From PALSA-350 sp963794165 (lineage in GTDB: Bacteria > Acidobacteriota > Terriglobia > Terriglobales > Acidobacteriaceae): a DNA stretch of 64,000 nucleotides. Below, in pieces: positions 42,301 to 50,784 of the stretch (its first letter is position 1; every line of letters begins with the position of its first letter). A program made the translations under genes and the position numbers. The stretch lies in assembly GCA_963794165.1 (NCBI GenBank), contig CAWCCT010000011.1, positions 248,001-312,000 of the forward strand. Reading direction: 5' to 3'. A model generated the notes under the pieces. That model ran no database searches. It saw nothing but the letters and a program-made list of their open reading frames with translations, and was not told the DNA's origin.

Positions 42301-43503
42301 ATGAAAATTGCAGTACTTGGAGGCGATGGCTACTGTGGATGGGCCACCGCTCTTTATCTATCGAACCAGGGACATTCCGTTGCCATCATCGACAACTTCG
42401 TGCGTCGTCTGTGGGATCACGAACTCGGAGTGCAGTCGCTGACTCCCATTAGACCGCTGGCTGATCGCCTGCGCGTCTGGCACGAGCTTACCGGCAAGTC
42501 GATTGAGCTTTTCGTCGGCGACGTAACCGATTATGAGTTTCTGGCTTCGACAATCAAGGCGTTCGAGCCAGAAGCCGTGATTCACTTTGCTGAACAGCGT
42601 TCTGCGCCTTACTCGATGATCGATCGTAGCCACGCTGTCGGCACCCAGGTGAACAACGTCGTAGGCACGCTAAACCTCCTTTTCGCCTTGCGCGAATTCC
42701 AGCCTGACTGCCACCTGGTCAAGCTTGGCACCATGGGAGAGTACGGTACACCCAATATCGATATCGAAGAAGGGTACATTACCATCGAGCACAACGGCCG
42801 CAAGGACGTGCTCCCGTACCCTAAGCAGCCGGGATCGTTTTACCACCTCTCCAAGGTCCACGACAGCCACAACATGATGTTCGCCTGCAAAATCTGGGGA
42901 ACACGTGCCACTGATCTGAACCAGGGTGTGGTGTATGGAACCATGACCGACGAGGTTGCCCTCGATGAGGCGCTTATCAACCGTTTTGACTATGACGAAG
43001 TTTTTGGCACGGTGCTCAATCGCTTCTGCGCTCAGGCAGCTCTTGGCCACCCGTTGACGGTCTATGGCAAAGGTGGTCAGACGCGCGGCTTCCTCGACAT
43101 TCGCGACACTGTGCGTTGCGTGGAGCTTGCCTGTCTAAATCCAGCGGCTAAGGGAGAGTTCCGCGTCTTCAATCAATTCACCGAGCAATTTTCGGTATTG
43201 GATTTAGCGCATCTGGTACAGAACGCCGGCAAGCAGACGGGCCTGAAGGTTGAGATCGACTATTTGCCCGATCCGCGTGTAGAAGCAGAGCAGCATTACT
43301 ACAACGCGAAACACTCCAAGCTCATCGATCTAGGCCTGCAGCCGCACTTTCTCTCTGATTCGCTGTTGGATTCGCTTATCGATATCGCGATCCGCTACAA
43401 GGATCGAATTGACACGGCACTGTTTTTGCCGCGTGTGAACTGGCGTCAAGCGAAGAATGACCGGCGTATAGAAAAGCCAGTATTCGCCAAGACGGCTCCG
43501 TAA
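42301..43503 (+). CDS. sqdB: UDP-sulfoquinovose synthase
   Basis: 400-residue SDR enzyme that joins sulfite to UDP-glucose to make UDP-sulfoquinovose, head-group donor of the sulfolipid SQDG. Identity is clear from near-exact stretches shared with plant SQD1: 'VLGGDGYCGWATALYLS', 'FAEQRSAPYSMIDRSHA', 'VKLGTMGEYGTPNIDIEEGY', 'SFYHLSKVHDSHNMMF', 'TDLNQGVVYG', and 'VYGKGGQTRGFLDIRDTV'. The catalytic Tyr-Lys is in 'YHLSK'. It follows the ArnT-like gene by six bases. No SqdX-type glycosyltransferase is adjacent. Repeat copy D starts twelve bases after its stop. Confidence 0.95.
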   Translation: MKIAVLGGDGYCGWATALYLSNQGHSVAIIDNFVRRLWDHELGVQSLTPIRPLADRLRVWHELTGKSIELFVGDVTDYEFLASTIKAFEPEAVIHFAEQRSAPYSMIDRSHAVGTQVNNVVGTLNLLFALREFQPDCHLVKLGTMGEYGTPNIDIEEGYITIEHNGRKDVLPYPKQPGSFYHLSKVHDSHNMMFACKIWGTRATDLNQGVVYGTMTDEVALDEALINRFDYDEVFGTVLNRFCAQAALGHPLTVYGKGGQTRGFLDIRDTVRCVELACLNPAAKGEFRVFNQFTEQFSVLDLAHLVQNAGKQTGLKVEIDYLPDPRVEAEQHYYNAKHSKLIDLGLQPHFLSDSLLDSLIDIAIRYKDRIDTALFLPRVNWRQAKNDRRIEKPVFAKTAP

Positions 43504-43514
43504 ACACTCTGTCC

Positions 43515-43685
43515 CAACAACAAATCGATGGGTGCCCCACATCTCGCTCGTTTTTCGCGAGATGTGGGACACCACTGCTCTAAACCTATGTGTTTTTCGG
43601 CAGCATGGGCAAGGTAGGTCAAGGTTCGTGGAATCCCACATCTCGCGAAAAACGAGCGAGATGTGGGGCACCCAAGGGTTTGTTG
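43515..43685. repeat. Paired-hairpin (BIME-like) element, copy D
   Basis: Both hairpins match copy C almost exactly, with outer arms 'caacaaatcgatgggtgcc' and 'ggcacccaagggtttgttg'. The centre differs from other copies. It fills the gap between the convergent sqdB and GT21-like genes, where it may terminate both transcripts. Confidence 0.85.
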
Positions 43686-43697
43686 CACTAAAGAGAC

Positions 43698-44900
43698 CTA
43701 AACCCGCTCCGGAGCTTTCTCTGCCGCACGAATAGCAGCGGCCGGATCTACTGGCACTAACTCACCGTTGCGAATGTAGTAGTAGCCATCTCTCCAGCGA
43801 ATGCTGTTGCGGGTAAAGCTAGCTAGCCAGATGCAAGCAGCCAGCAAATCCCACACTGGAAGCAGCCACAGCTTCTTATAAATACCCGGTTGCTTCAAGC
43901 CCCATTTCCCAACCACTTCCATCATGGCAATGCGGAAAGCAAAATACGCGCTCAGATAAACGAACGCTACCTCCGGCGTGGGCTGTACAAAAATCGCTGC
44001 CAGGGCCCAGGGCAGACCAAGCGTAAAAATCAGCCCCAGGTGTCCCCACGGACGCATAATGCGCATGACCACGGTCCAACGCAGACGCTTCAGGAAAAGA
44101 TCACGCAGCGAATGGAAATCGGACACCGTGTTGATGGAATAATTCAGCAGTTCGACTTCATAGCCCTGCTCCGCGATCAAGCGTCCCACTAGCAAATCGT
44201 CCGCCGGACGATTTTCGATAGCTGCATAGCCGCCAAAGCCGGCGAGCCTCGTACGTGTAGTCGCGATCGTCGGCCCTAGTGCGAACTTAACCCCATCCAA
44301 TTGCCTGGCAACCAGAATCCCGGCATAAAAGTCAGAGAGCATGCCTACGGATTGAACGCGTTGAACAAAAGTTTTTTCTTCGCTGGGAACCGGAGCATAA
44401 AAGCATGTAACTGCCCCCACCTTGGGATTCCCCAGCCCCGCAACAATAGTGCGCAGGTAATCCGGTTGCACACGAACGTCGCTGTCGCTCATCACCACGG
44501 TTTCATATTTTGCTTCCGCAGTTAGTCGCGCCAGCTTGGCGACTTTATCGTTGGTCGCTACCCGCCCGGAGCCTATCAAAACCCGAATCTGGCATTCAGG
44601 GAAGTCGCGGATGAGTCTTTGAATCGTCGGCAACGCAGGCTCGGATGCATCGCCTACACAAAAAACAATTTCGTATTCGGGGTAATCCTGCCGGCAAAAA
44701 CTGGCGAAATTTTCATAGGCATCGGGATCGAGCCCGCGTATCGGCTTGAGATTACTCACCGGAGGCGTGTAAGAGTCTAACGTACTGATCCTATGTGAGT
44801 TGCGAAAGAACTGCCATGCACTGAACAGGGCCAGAGAATAGTAAATCAAGGGAATAACAGCCATTCCCAATATCGCGAAATGAATAAAACTCAGGATCAT
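43698..44900 (-). CDS. GT21 glycosyltransferase, ceramide glucosyltransferase/HpnI-like
   Basis: 400 residues. An N-terminal membrane helix (about 5-30) precedes a GT2-fold catalytic domain: 'VSNLKPIRGLDPDAYENFAS', the D1 region 'YEIVFCVGDASEPALP', 'YETVVMSDSDVRVQPDYL' (metal-binding D-S-D), 'AIENRPADDLLVGRLIAEQ' and the 'LKRLRWTVVMRIM' (Q/RxxRW-type) motif. Two or three membrane helices follow. This is the architecture of hopanoid glycosyltransferase HpnI and ceramide glucosyltransferases, which glycosylate membrane lipids on the cytoplasmic face. It converges on sqdB. No hopanoid genes are near, so the acceptor lipid is open. Confidence 0.87.
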   Translation of the reverse strand: MILSFIHFAILGMAVIPLIYYSLALFSAWQFFRNSHRISTLDSYTPPVSNLKPIRGLDPDAYENFASFCRQDYPEYEIVFCVGDASEPALPTIQRLIRDFPECQIRVLIGSGRVATNDKVAKLARLTAEAKYETVVMSDSDVRVQPDYLRTIVAGLGNPKVGAVTCFYAPVPSEEKTFVQRVQSVGMLSDFYAGILVARQLDGVKFALGPTIATTRTRLAGFGGYAAIENRPADDLLVGRLIAEQGYEVELLNYSINTVSDFHSLRDLFLKRLRWTVVMRIMRPWGHLGLIFTLGLPWALAAIFVQPTPEVAFVYLSAYFAFRIAMMEVVGKWGLKQPGIYKKLWLLPVWDLLAACIWLASFTRNSIRWRDGYYYIRNGELVPVDPAAAIRAAEKAPERV

Positions 44901-45016
44901 TCAGTCCCTAATTCCATCGTTTCATTATCTCCCAAGCCACTCGTAATAAGACGCCATCGGGAGCTGTGCTGTTTCATCAGCACCTATTTTATAAGTATTT
45001 TACTTTCATTCATTTG

Positions 45017-45035
45017 AAGGTCCAAATTGGGACTT
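45017..45035. promoter_or_regulatory. Imperfect palindrome upstream of imuA
   Basis: 'aaggtcc-aaatt-gggactt' lies about 60 bases before the imuA start in the AT-richer 196-base gap after the GT21-like gene. It could be an operator for an SOS-type repressor, but I cannot match it to a known LexA site of this phylum, so it is only a candidate. Confidence 0.3.
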
Positions 45036-45096
45036 TCCCACAACCGCAAGTGGCATGAACGTCACGCTATAGGCGAAAATAAGGCGAAGATCCGCC

Positions 45097-46080
45097 ATGC
45101 CCACCGCCCAACATCTGCGCGCTCAAATAGAAGCCCGAATCCCTTCCGCGCTCTCACCTCTACCGCGTGTCTCTTACCCTATTGTGCCAACAGGGATTCG
45201 TGAGATCGATTCCCTTCTACATGGAGGATTGCCGGTAGGCGCCATCAGCGAGATTGTTGGACCGGAATGTTCCGGGCGCACTTCGCTTGCGCTCACATTT
45301 GTAGCCGGTATGACCCAAGCCGGCAAGGTGTGCGCTTGGGTAGACGTTTCCGACACCTTGCACCCGGAGTCTGCGGCGGCCATTGGCGTGGATCTTTCGC
45401 GGTTGCTTTGGATACGCTGCGGCCGGCCCTCAACTGCCATGCCCTCGCCGCACAATGCAGAAAAACCACCCAAGCCAAAACCGGTATTGGCCCAGGCGGG
45501 TGGCAGTCATCCGCGGATGGAAGTCAAAGGTCTCTCCGAGGCAGTCAGCGATCTGCTGAGTGCAGTTCCTCTGTGTGCGGAAGCACAGCACAAGCCGCGG
45601 CCTCAATCTAAGCAACCAGGTCCACAGCTCACCCAGTTCACTGCTCCTCACAAAAAAATGGCCCCTGCACGTAAATCGTGGTCGCGACTGGAACAGGGGT
45701 TGCGCGTTACCGATCTACTCCTGCAGGCGGGTGGCTTCAGTTGCATTGTGCTGGATCTGGGTAGCCTGAACGCGGAATATGCCCTACGCGTTCCCCTAGC
45801 CACATGGTTTCGCTTTCGCGCGGCGGCAGAGCGCTTGCAATCGAATGTCTTGCTGCTCACCCAACATGCCTGCTCCAGGAACAGCGCTGGGCTGGTGCTA
45901 CGTCTTGATTCAGCAAGCATGCTCAGCGATAGCTCAACTGTCTTTACCGGTCTGAAACATCAGGCAGAGTTAACGCGGCAGCGCTTTGCACAGGGCAATG
46001 TATTGCCCTTGCGGAAGCAACCGCAAAGCGTTCCAACTGCACAATGGCAAGCCAAAACTGTTTGGGCGGGATCCAGATGA
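45097..46080 (+). CDS. imuA: ImuA, RecA-like protein of the mutagenesis cassette
   Basis: 327 residues of the ImuA/RecA-fold family, accessory to ImuB and DnaE2 in DNA-damage mutagenesis. RecA-like landmarks: 'PTGIREIDSLLHGGLPVGAI' near residue 30, P-loop region 'EIVGPECSGRTSLALTFVAG' near 50, and 'CIVLDLGSLNAEYALRVPLA' (Walker B-like). The P-loop has Arg where ATPases normally have Lys, so ATP hydrolysis may be weak or lost. Residues ~115-205 are a Pro/Lys/Gln-rich linker. The stop overlaps the imuB start (ATGA). Confidence 0.88.
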   Translation: MPTAQHLRAQIEARIPSALSPLPRVSYPIVPTGIREIDSLLHGGLPVGAISEIVGPECSGRTSLALTFVAGMTQAGKVCAWVDVSDTLHPESAAAIGVDLSRLLWIRCGRPSTAMPSPHNAEKPPKPKPVLAQAGGSHPRMEVKGLSEAVSDLLSAVPLCAEAQHKPRPQSKQPGPQLTQFTAPHKKMAPARKSWSRLEQGLRVTDLLLQAGGFSCIVLDLGSLNAEYALRVPLATWFRFRAAAERLQSNVLLLTQHACSRNSAGLVLRLDSASMLSDSSTVFTGLKHQAELTRQRFAQGNVLPLRKQPQSVPTAQWQAKTVWAGSR

Positions 46081-47573
46081 TGACACGCTACGCTTGCCTC
46101 TTTGCCCAGGAATTTCCACTCCAGGCATTGTTGCGCTTACGGCCCGAGCTGCAGCGCAAAGCAGTAGCCGTGCTCGATGGCGAACCGCCGTTCGAACACG
46201 TGTGCTCCCTCAACCATTCTGCGCGGGCTATAGGGGTAGAGCCAGGCATGACCAAGTTGGAAATGGAGATGTTCCCTGCCGCTGTCGTATTGCAGCGTTC
46301 GCGTACGGAAGAGGCAGCAGCCCGCGCAGCCTTGCTGGAGTGTGCCGGGTCCTTCTCTCCACGAGTGGAAGATCAGAGCAGCGATCGATGCTTTACCTGC
46401 GTAATCGACATTACTGGTACGGAAACGCTCTTCGGTTCCCCGGATACTTTAGGCGAGAATCTGCTCAAAAAGACGCAGGCGCTTGGCATACGAGCATCGA
46501 TTGCGATCAGCTGCAACTTTCACGCCGCCAGGTGCCTGGCACGCGCAGTGATTGGCGTCAGGGTGGTCCCACGGGGAACGGAATGTAAGGCGCTCGCCCC
46601 TTTGCCACTCACCGTTCTCGATCTTTCTCCGGAGCACGCGGAAACCTTCTCTATGTGGGGCATCACGACCCTGGGAGCACTCGGAAACCTTGCCGAGACA
46701 GAGTTGATTGCGCGGCTTGGACAAGCGGGCAAAGAGCTGCGCCTGCTGGCAAGGGGAGAATCTCCGCATTTGTTTAGCGCCGTCGAGCCCAGCCTCGTGC
46801 TCCGGGAACGCATGGAATTGGACTCGCCAGTAGACCTGCTCGATTCGCTGCTTTTTATCCTGGGGGTGATGCTCGACCAGCTCATTGTGCGGGCTCAATC
46901 ACGCATACTGGCGCTGGCCTCGATTACGCTCGACCTGGATCTGGAAGGAGGCACTTCGCATTCCCGCACGGTGCAGCCTGCGCTGCCAAATACCGAGCGA
47001 AAACTATGGCTCAAACTCATTCATCTGGATCTGCAGGCCCATCCACCCCAGGCTGCGATCCAGTCTCTTTCTTTGAGCGCACAGCCAGGCAGCACCAGCA
47101 AAGTGCAGCTCGGACTTTTTTCTCCCCAGGTACCGGAGCCAATGCGGCTCGATGTAACCCTGGCCAGGATTCGCAGTATTGTAGGCGAGGGCTGCGTCGG
47201 CCAGGCAGTGCTCAAAGACACCAACCGCCACGACGCTTTTCGTATCGAACCATTTGTTGTGTCCTCGTCGACTGCGAGTCATCGGCAAGCAGGCCCACAG
47301 CGCCTCGCCATGCGCCAGCTACGGCCACCGGAAATAGTAATCGTGACTGCTTACAATAGGCAGCCGGACTCCTTTGTCTTCCGCGAAAAGCAATACACAG
47401 TCGAACGCGCTTATGGGCCCTGGTCTTCCTCCGGAGATTGGTGGAATCCCACCCTCTGGTCGCTCGAACAATGGGATCTGGTCGCCAGGGGTCATGATGC
47501 AACCTGGCTCTGTTGCTGCCTGACCCGTGATCTTACCCACGAACGCTGGCAGGTAGAGGCTCTCTATGACTGA
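46077..47573 (+). CDS. imuB: ImuB, Y-family polymerase-like protein
   Basis: 498 residues from ATG 46077 (ATG 46080 is equally possible). A Y-family fold with 'RPELQRKAVAVLDG', 'HSARAIGVEPGMTKLEMEM' and 'CFTCVIDITGTETLFGSPD'. The first catalytic aspartate of active Y-polymerases is missing at the N-terminus ('YACLFAQEFPL'), as is usual for ImuB, which acts as a hub linking the beta clamp, ImuA and DnaE2. A fingers/little-finger region and a C-terminal segment with 'RAYGPWSSSGDWWNPTLW' follow. It overlaps dnaE2 by eight bases, so the three genes form one operon. Confidence 0.92.
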   Translation: MMTRYACLFAQEFPLQALLRLRPELQRKAVAVLDGEPPFEHVCSLNHSARAIGVEPGMTKLEMEMFPAAVVLQRSRTEEAAARAALLECAGSFSPRVEDQSSDRCFTCVIDITGTETLFGSPDTLGENLLKKTQALGIRASIAISCNFHAARCLARAVIGVRVVPRGTECKALAPLPLTVLDLSPEHAETFSMWGITTLGALGNLAETELIARLGQAGKELRLLARGESPHLFSAVEPSLVLRERMELDSPVDLLDSLLFILGVMLDQLIVRAQSRILALASITLDLDLEGGTSHSRTVQPALPNTERKLWLKLIHLDLQAHPPQAAIQSLSLSAQPGSTSKVQLGLFSPQVPEPMRLDVTLARIRSIVGEGCVGQAVLKDTNRHDAFRIEPFVVSSSTASHRQAGPQRLAMRQLRPPEIVIVTAYNRQPDSFVFREKQYTVERAYGPWSSSGDWWNPTLWSLEQWDLVARGHDATWLCCCLTRDLTHERWQVEALYD

Positions 47574-50500
47574 GTCCTATGTCGAGCTCCATACTGCCAG
47601 CGCCTTCAGCTTTCTTGAGGGGGCATCGCTGCCGGAAGACCTTATCCAGCGAGCTGCCGAGCTCAACATGCCGGCCATCGCCCTGCTGGATCGTAATGGG
47701 GTCTACGGCGCGGCGCGATTTCATACCCTCGCCCGCAAACAAGGGGTACGCGCCCATGTGGGCGCGGAAATCGCTGTGTCTAGCCTAGGCAGGCGTCTTA
47801 CCCCTCCGGCATGGCTGCCTCATAGCCATACTCCTGAACCCGCGCGTCTCCCATTGCTATGTACCTCGCGCACTGGATATCAGAATCTTAGTCAACTGAT
47901 TACCCGGTTCAAGATGCGCGAGACCACAAAGAGCGAAGGTGCGGCCACACTTGAGGATCTGGAACAGTTTTCTTCCGGGCTGGTCTGCCTGACCGGTGGC
48001 GACGAGGGCCCGGTGGCGGCGGCACTGATGCGAGGTGGGGAGTCAGAAGCAGTTACAGTTACCGAGCAATTGGTCCATCTTTTTGGACAGCAGAATGTAT
48101 ATGTCGAACTTCAACGCCACGGTGAGCGTGAGGAAGAATGGCGTAACCAGGCAGCCATCCGTATAGCGCATCGCCTTGGCTTGCCTTTGCTTGCTACCAA
48201 CGGTGTGCGCTATGCCACTGCGTATGACCGGGAAATTCTCGATGTGTTTACGGCCATACGCCACCATACAGACCTCGAGCATGCGGGCCGCCTGCTCACG
48301 GTCAATCAACAACGCCATCTGCGCGATGCCCGGGAAATGGCCGGCAAATTCCGCGATCTTCCGCTGGCCATCGCCAACACGGCGGAATTGTCACAACGGC
48401 TGGAATTTGAACTTCATGATCTCGGCTATGAATTTCCTCACTATCCTGTTCCCCAGGGCGAAACGATGGATAGCTTCCTGCGCCAACGTACGGCGGAAGG
48501 CGTCTTAAAGCGATACGGCTCCAAGCACAATCGCAATTTACTGGAAAGAGCCGAAAAGCAAGTCGAACATGAGCTGGCTTTGATTGAAAGACTGGGCTTT
48601 GCCGGTTATTTTCTTATCGTGTGGGACCTGGTTGATTTCTGCAAACGGAATGACATCCTGGTGCAGGGCCGGGGGAGTGCCGCCAATTCCGCTGTCTGCT
48701 ACGCGCTGGAAATAACCGCAGTCGATCCGGTGGGCATGGACTTGCTCTTTGAACGCTTCCTGAGTGAAAGCCGCGGAGAATGGCCGGACATCGATCTTGA
48801 TCTACCCTCTGGCGATAAACGAGAGCAGGCAATTCAGTACATCTATACCCGCTATGGGCAACTAGGCGCAGCGATCTGCGCCAATGTGATTACCTATCGA
48901 GGCAAATCAGCCGCGCGAGAAGTGGGCAAGGCCATGGGCTTCGATCCTGAGACCCTGGGACGTCTCTCCAGCCTGGTGTCTCAGTGGGAGTGGAAGGGAA
49001 AGAATGACACCCTGGAACATTCTTTTCTTCATGCGGGCTTCGATGTCAAGCACGTACACATCCATAAGTTTCTCGAACTTTGCATGCGTATCCAGGACCT
49101 GCCGCGGCATTTGGGCCAGCACTCCGGAGGGATGGTGATATGCCAGGGCCAGTTGGATCACGTGGTGCCTCTGGAACGTTCGTCCATGCCCGGCCGAACC
49201 GTAGTTCAATGGGATAAGGAAGACTGTGCCGATCTGGGCATCATCAAAGTAGACCTGCTGGGGCTGGGCATGATGGCGGTCATCCAGGATTCTCTTGTCC
49301 TGGTTGCCGAGCATTACGAGGAACCTGTAGACCTGGCGCAACTGCCGCAGGATCCGCTGGTCTACGAGACCCTCCAGCGCGCCGATACAGTCGGCATGTT
49401 TCAGGTGGAAAGCCGGGCGCAGATGGCCTCTTTGCCTCGCAATCATCCCGACAAATTCTATGACCTGGTGGTGCAGGTGGCCATCATCCGGCCGGGACCG
49501 ATTGTCGGCAAGATGATGCACCCTTACATGCGCCGGCGGCAGAAAAAAGAAGCAGTCACGTATCCCCATCCATCGCTCGAGCCAGTGCTCAAACGGACCT
49601 TGGGAGTTCCCTTATTTCAGGAGCAGCTTTTGCGCATGGCCATGACGGTGGCTGATTTTTCCGGGGCGGAAGCGGAAGAATTGCGCCGTGCCGTCGGCAT
49701 GCGCCGTTCCTGGCAGCGCATGGAGCAACTGGAAGTAAAGCTCCGCAGTGGCATGACGAAGAATGGGCTGGATGCCGCCACCCAGGGCAACATTATTCAA
49801 AACATCACCTCCTTCGCCCTCTATGGCTTTCCTGAATCTCATGCCGCCAGCTTTGCCTTGATTGCCTACGCCTCTGCGTATTTCAAGGTGCGTTACCTGG
49901 CTGCGTTCACCTGCGCCATTCTCAACAATCAGCCCATGGGGTTTTACATGCCTGCTGTGCTGGTAAAGGATGCGCAGCGTCATGGCCTGCGCATTCGTCC
50001 TATCGATGTGCAGATCTCACAGTGGCCATGCACGATAGAGCATGAACGCAATGGCGAGCGCTCTATGCGCATGGGTCTGATGTATGCCCGGGGTCTGCGC
50101 CAGGAAGTGGGAGAAGCATTGGTCAAATCCCGCACAGAGTCAGGCTTGTTCCGCTCTGCCGACGATCTAACCCTACGGGTACCACTGCTGCAGCGCAAGG
50201 AACTCACGCTGCTAGCCCGCATTGGCGCAATGAACAGCCTGGAGGGCATAGATCATCGCCGGGACGCAGTTTGGCAAGTAGAGGAGGCGGTCAGACCGGT
50301 GGGCCCTTTGCTGAAGCAGCACCGTGAACAACAGGTCTCTTCGCCCCTGCGGCAAATGTCTACCGACGAGCGCCTGACTGCGGACTACTCAGGTACCGGC
50401 CTAACCGTGGGAAAGCACCCGCTGCACTATCGCCGGAATGAGTTGAAGGCAATGAAGGTACTGACCTCATCGGAGCTGCGGAATTACCAGGACGGCGAAT

Positions 50501-50772
50501 ATGTACGGACGGCCGGCTGTGTGATCGCCAGGCAGCGCCCAGGCACGGCCAAGGGCTTCATCTTTCTCTCCATGGAAGACGAGACCGGCATCGCCAATGT
50601 CATCATCACGCCCGATCTCTATGAGCGGGAGCGGGTAGTCGTCACCCGCAGCAAATTTGTTTTGGTTGAAGGCGCATTGCAGAATCAGGATGGCGTCGTC
50701 CATGTGAAAGCCAAACGCATCCAGCCGCTGGCCTTCACCAATCTCGAACTACGCTCCCACGACTTCCATTGA
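47566..50772 (+). CDS. dnaE2: Error-prone DNA polymerase DnaE2 (ImuC)
   Basis: 1068-residue C-family polymerase alpha subunit, the catalytic part of the damage-inducible translesion system. Starts with a PHP domain ('YVELHTASAFSFLEGAS'). The palm has the catalytic Asp pair in 'EWPDIDLDLPSGDKREQAI' near residue 410. Further motifs are 'VDLLGLGMMAVIQDSL', 'DTVGMFQVESRAQMASLPR', and a C-terminal OB domain ('YVRTAGCVIARQRPGTAKGF'). The length and lack of the tau/beta-binding tail of DnaE1 fit DnaE2. It is last in imuA-imuB-dnaE2 and convergent with the cyclase gene 12 bases downstream. Confidence 0.95.
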   Translation: MTESYVELHTASAFSFLEGASLPEDLIQRAAELNMPAIALLDRNGVYGAARFHTLARKQGVRAHVGAEIAVSSLGRRLTPPAWLPHSHTPEPARLPLLCTSRTGYQNLSQLITRFKMRETTKSEGAATLEDLEQFSSGLVCLTGGDEGPVAAALMRGGESEAVTVTEQLVHLFGQQNVYVELQRHGEREEEWRNQAAIRIAHRLGLPLLATNGVRYATAYDREILDVFTAIRHHTDLEHAGRLLTVNQQRHLRDAREMAGKFRDLPLAIANTAELSQRLEFELHDLGYEFPHYPVPQGETMDSFLRQRTAEGVLKRYGSKHNRNLLERAEKQVEHELALIERLGFAGYFLIVWDLVDFCKRNDILVQGRGSAANSAVCYALEITAVDPVGMDLLFERFLSESRGEWPDIDLDLPSGDKREQAIQYIYTRYGQLGAAICANVITYRGKSAAREVGKAMGFDPETLGRLSSLVSQWEWKGKNDTLEHSFLHAGFDVKHVHIHKFLELCMRIQDLPRHLGQHSGGMVICQGQLDHVVPLERSSMPGRTVVQWDKEDCADLGIIKVDLLGLGMMAVIQDSLVLVAEHYEEPVDLAQLPQDPLVYETLQRADTVGMFQVESRAQMASLPRNHPDKFYDLVVQVAIIRPGPIVGKMMHPYMRRRQKKEAVTYPHPSLEPVLKRTLGVPLFQEQLLRMAMTVADFSGAEAEELRRAVGMRRSWQRMEQLEVKLRSGMTKNGLDAATQGNIIQNITSFALYGFPESHAASFALIAYASAYFKVRYLAAFTCAILNNQPMGFYMPAVLVKDAQRHGLRIRPIDVQISQWPCTIEHERNGERSMRMGLMYARGLRQEVGEALVKSRTESGLFRSADDLTLRVPLLQRKELTLLARIGAMNSLEGIDHRRDAVWQVEEAVRPVGPLLKQHREQQVSSPLRQMSTDERLTADYSGTGLTVGKHPLHYRRNELKAMKVLTSSELRNYQDGEYVRTAGCVIARQRPGTAKGFIFLSMEDETGIANVIITPDLYERERVVVTRSKFVLVEGALQNQDGVVHVKAKRIQPLAFTNLELRSHDFH

Positions 50773-50784
50773 GAGGTTCTCCGA

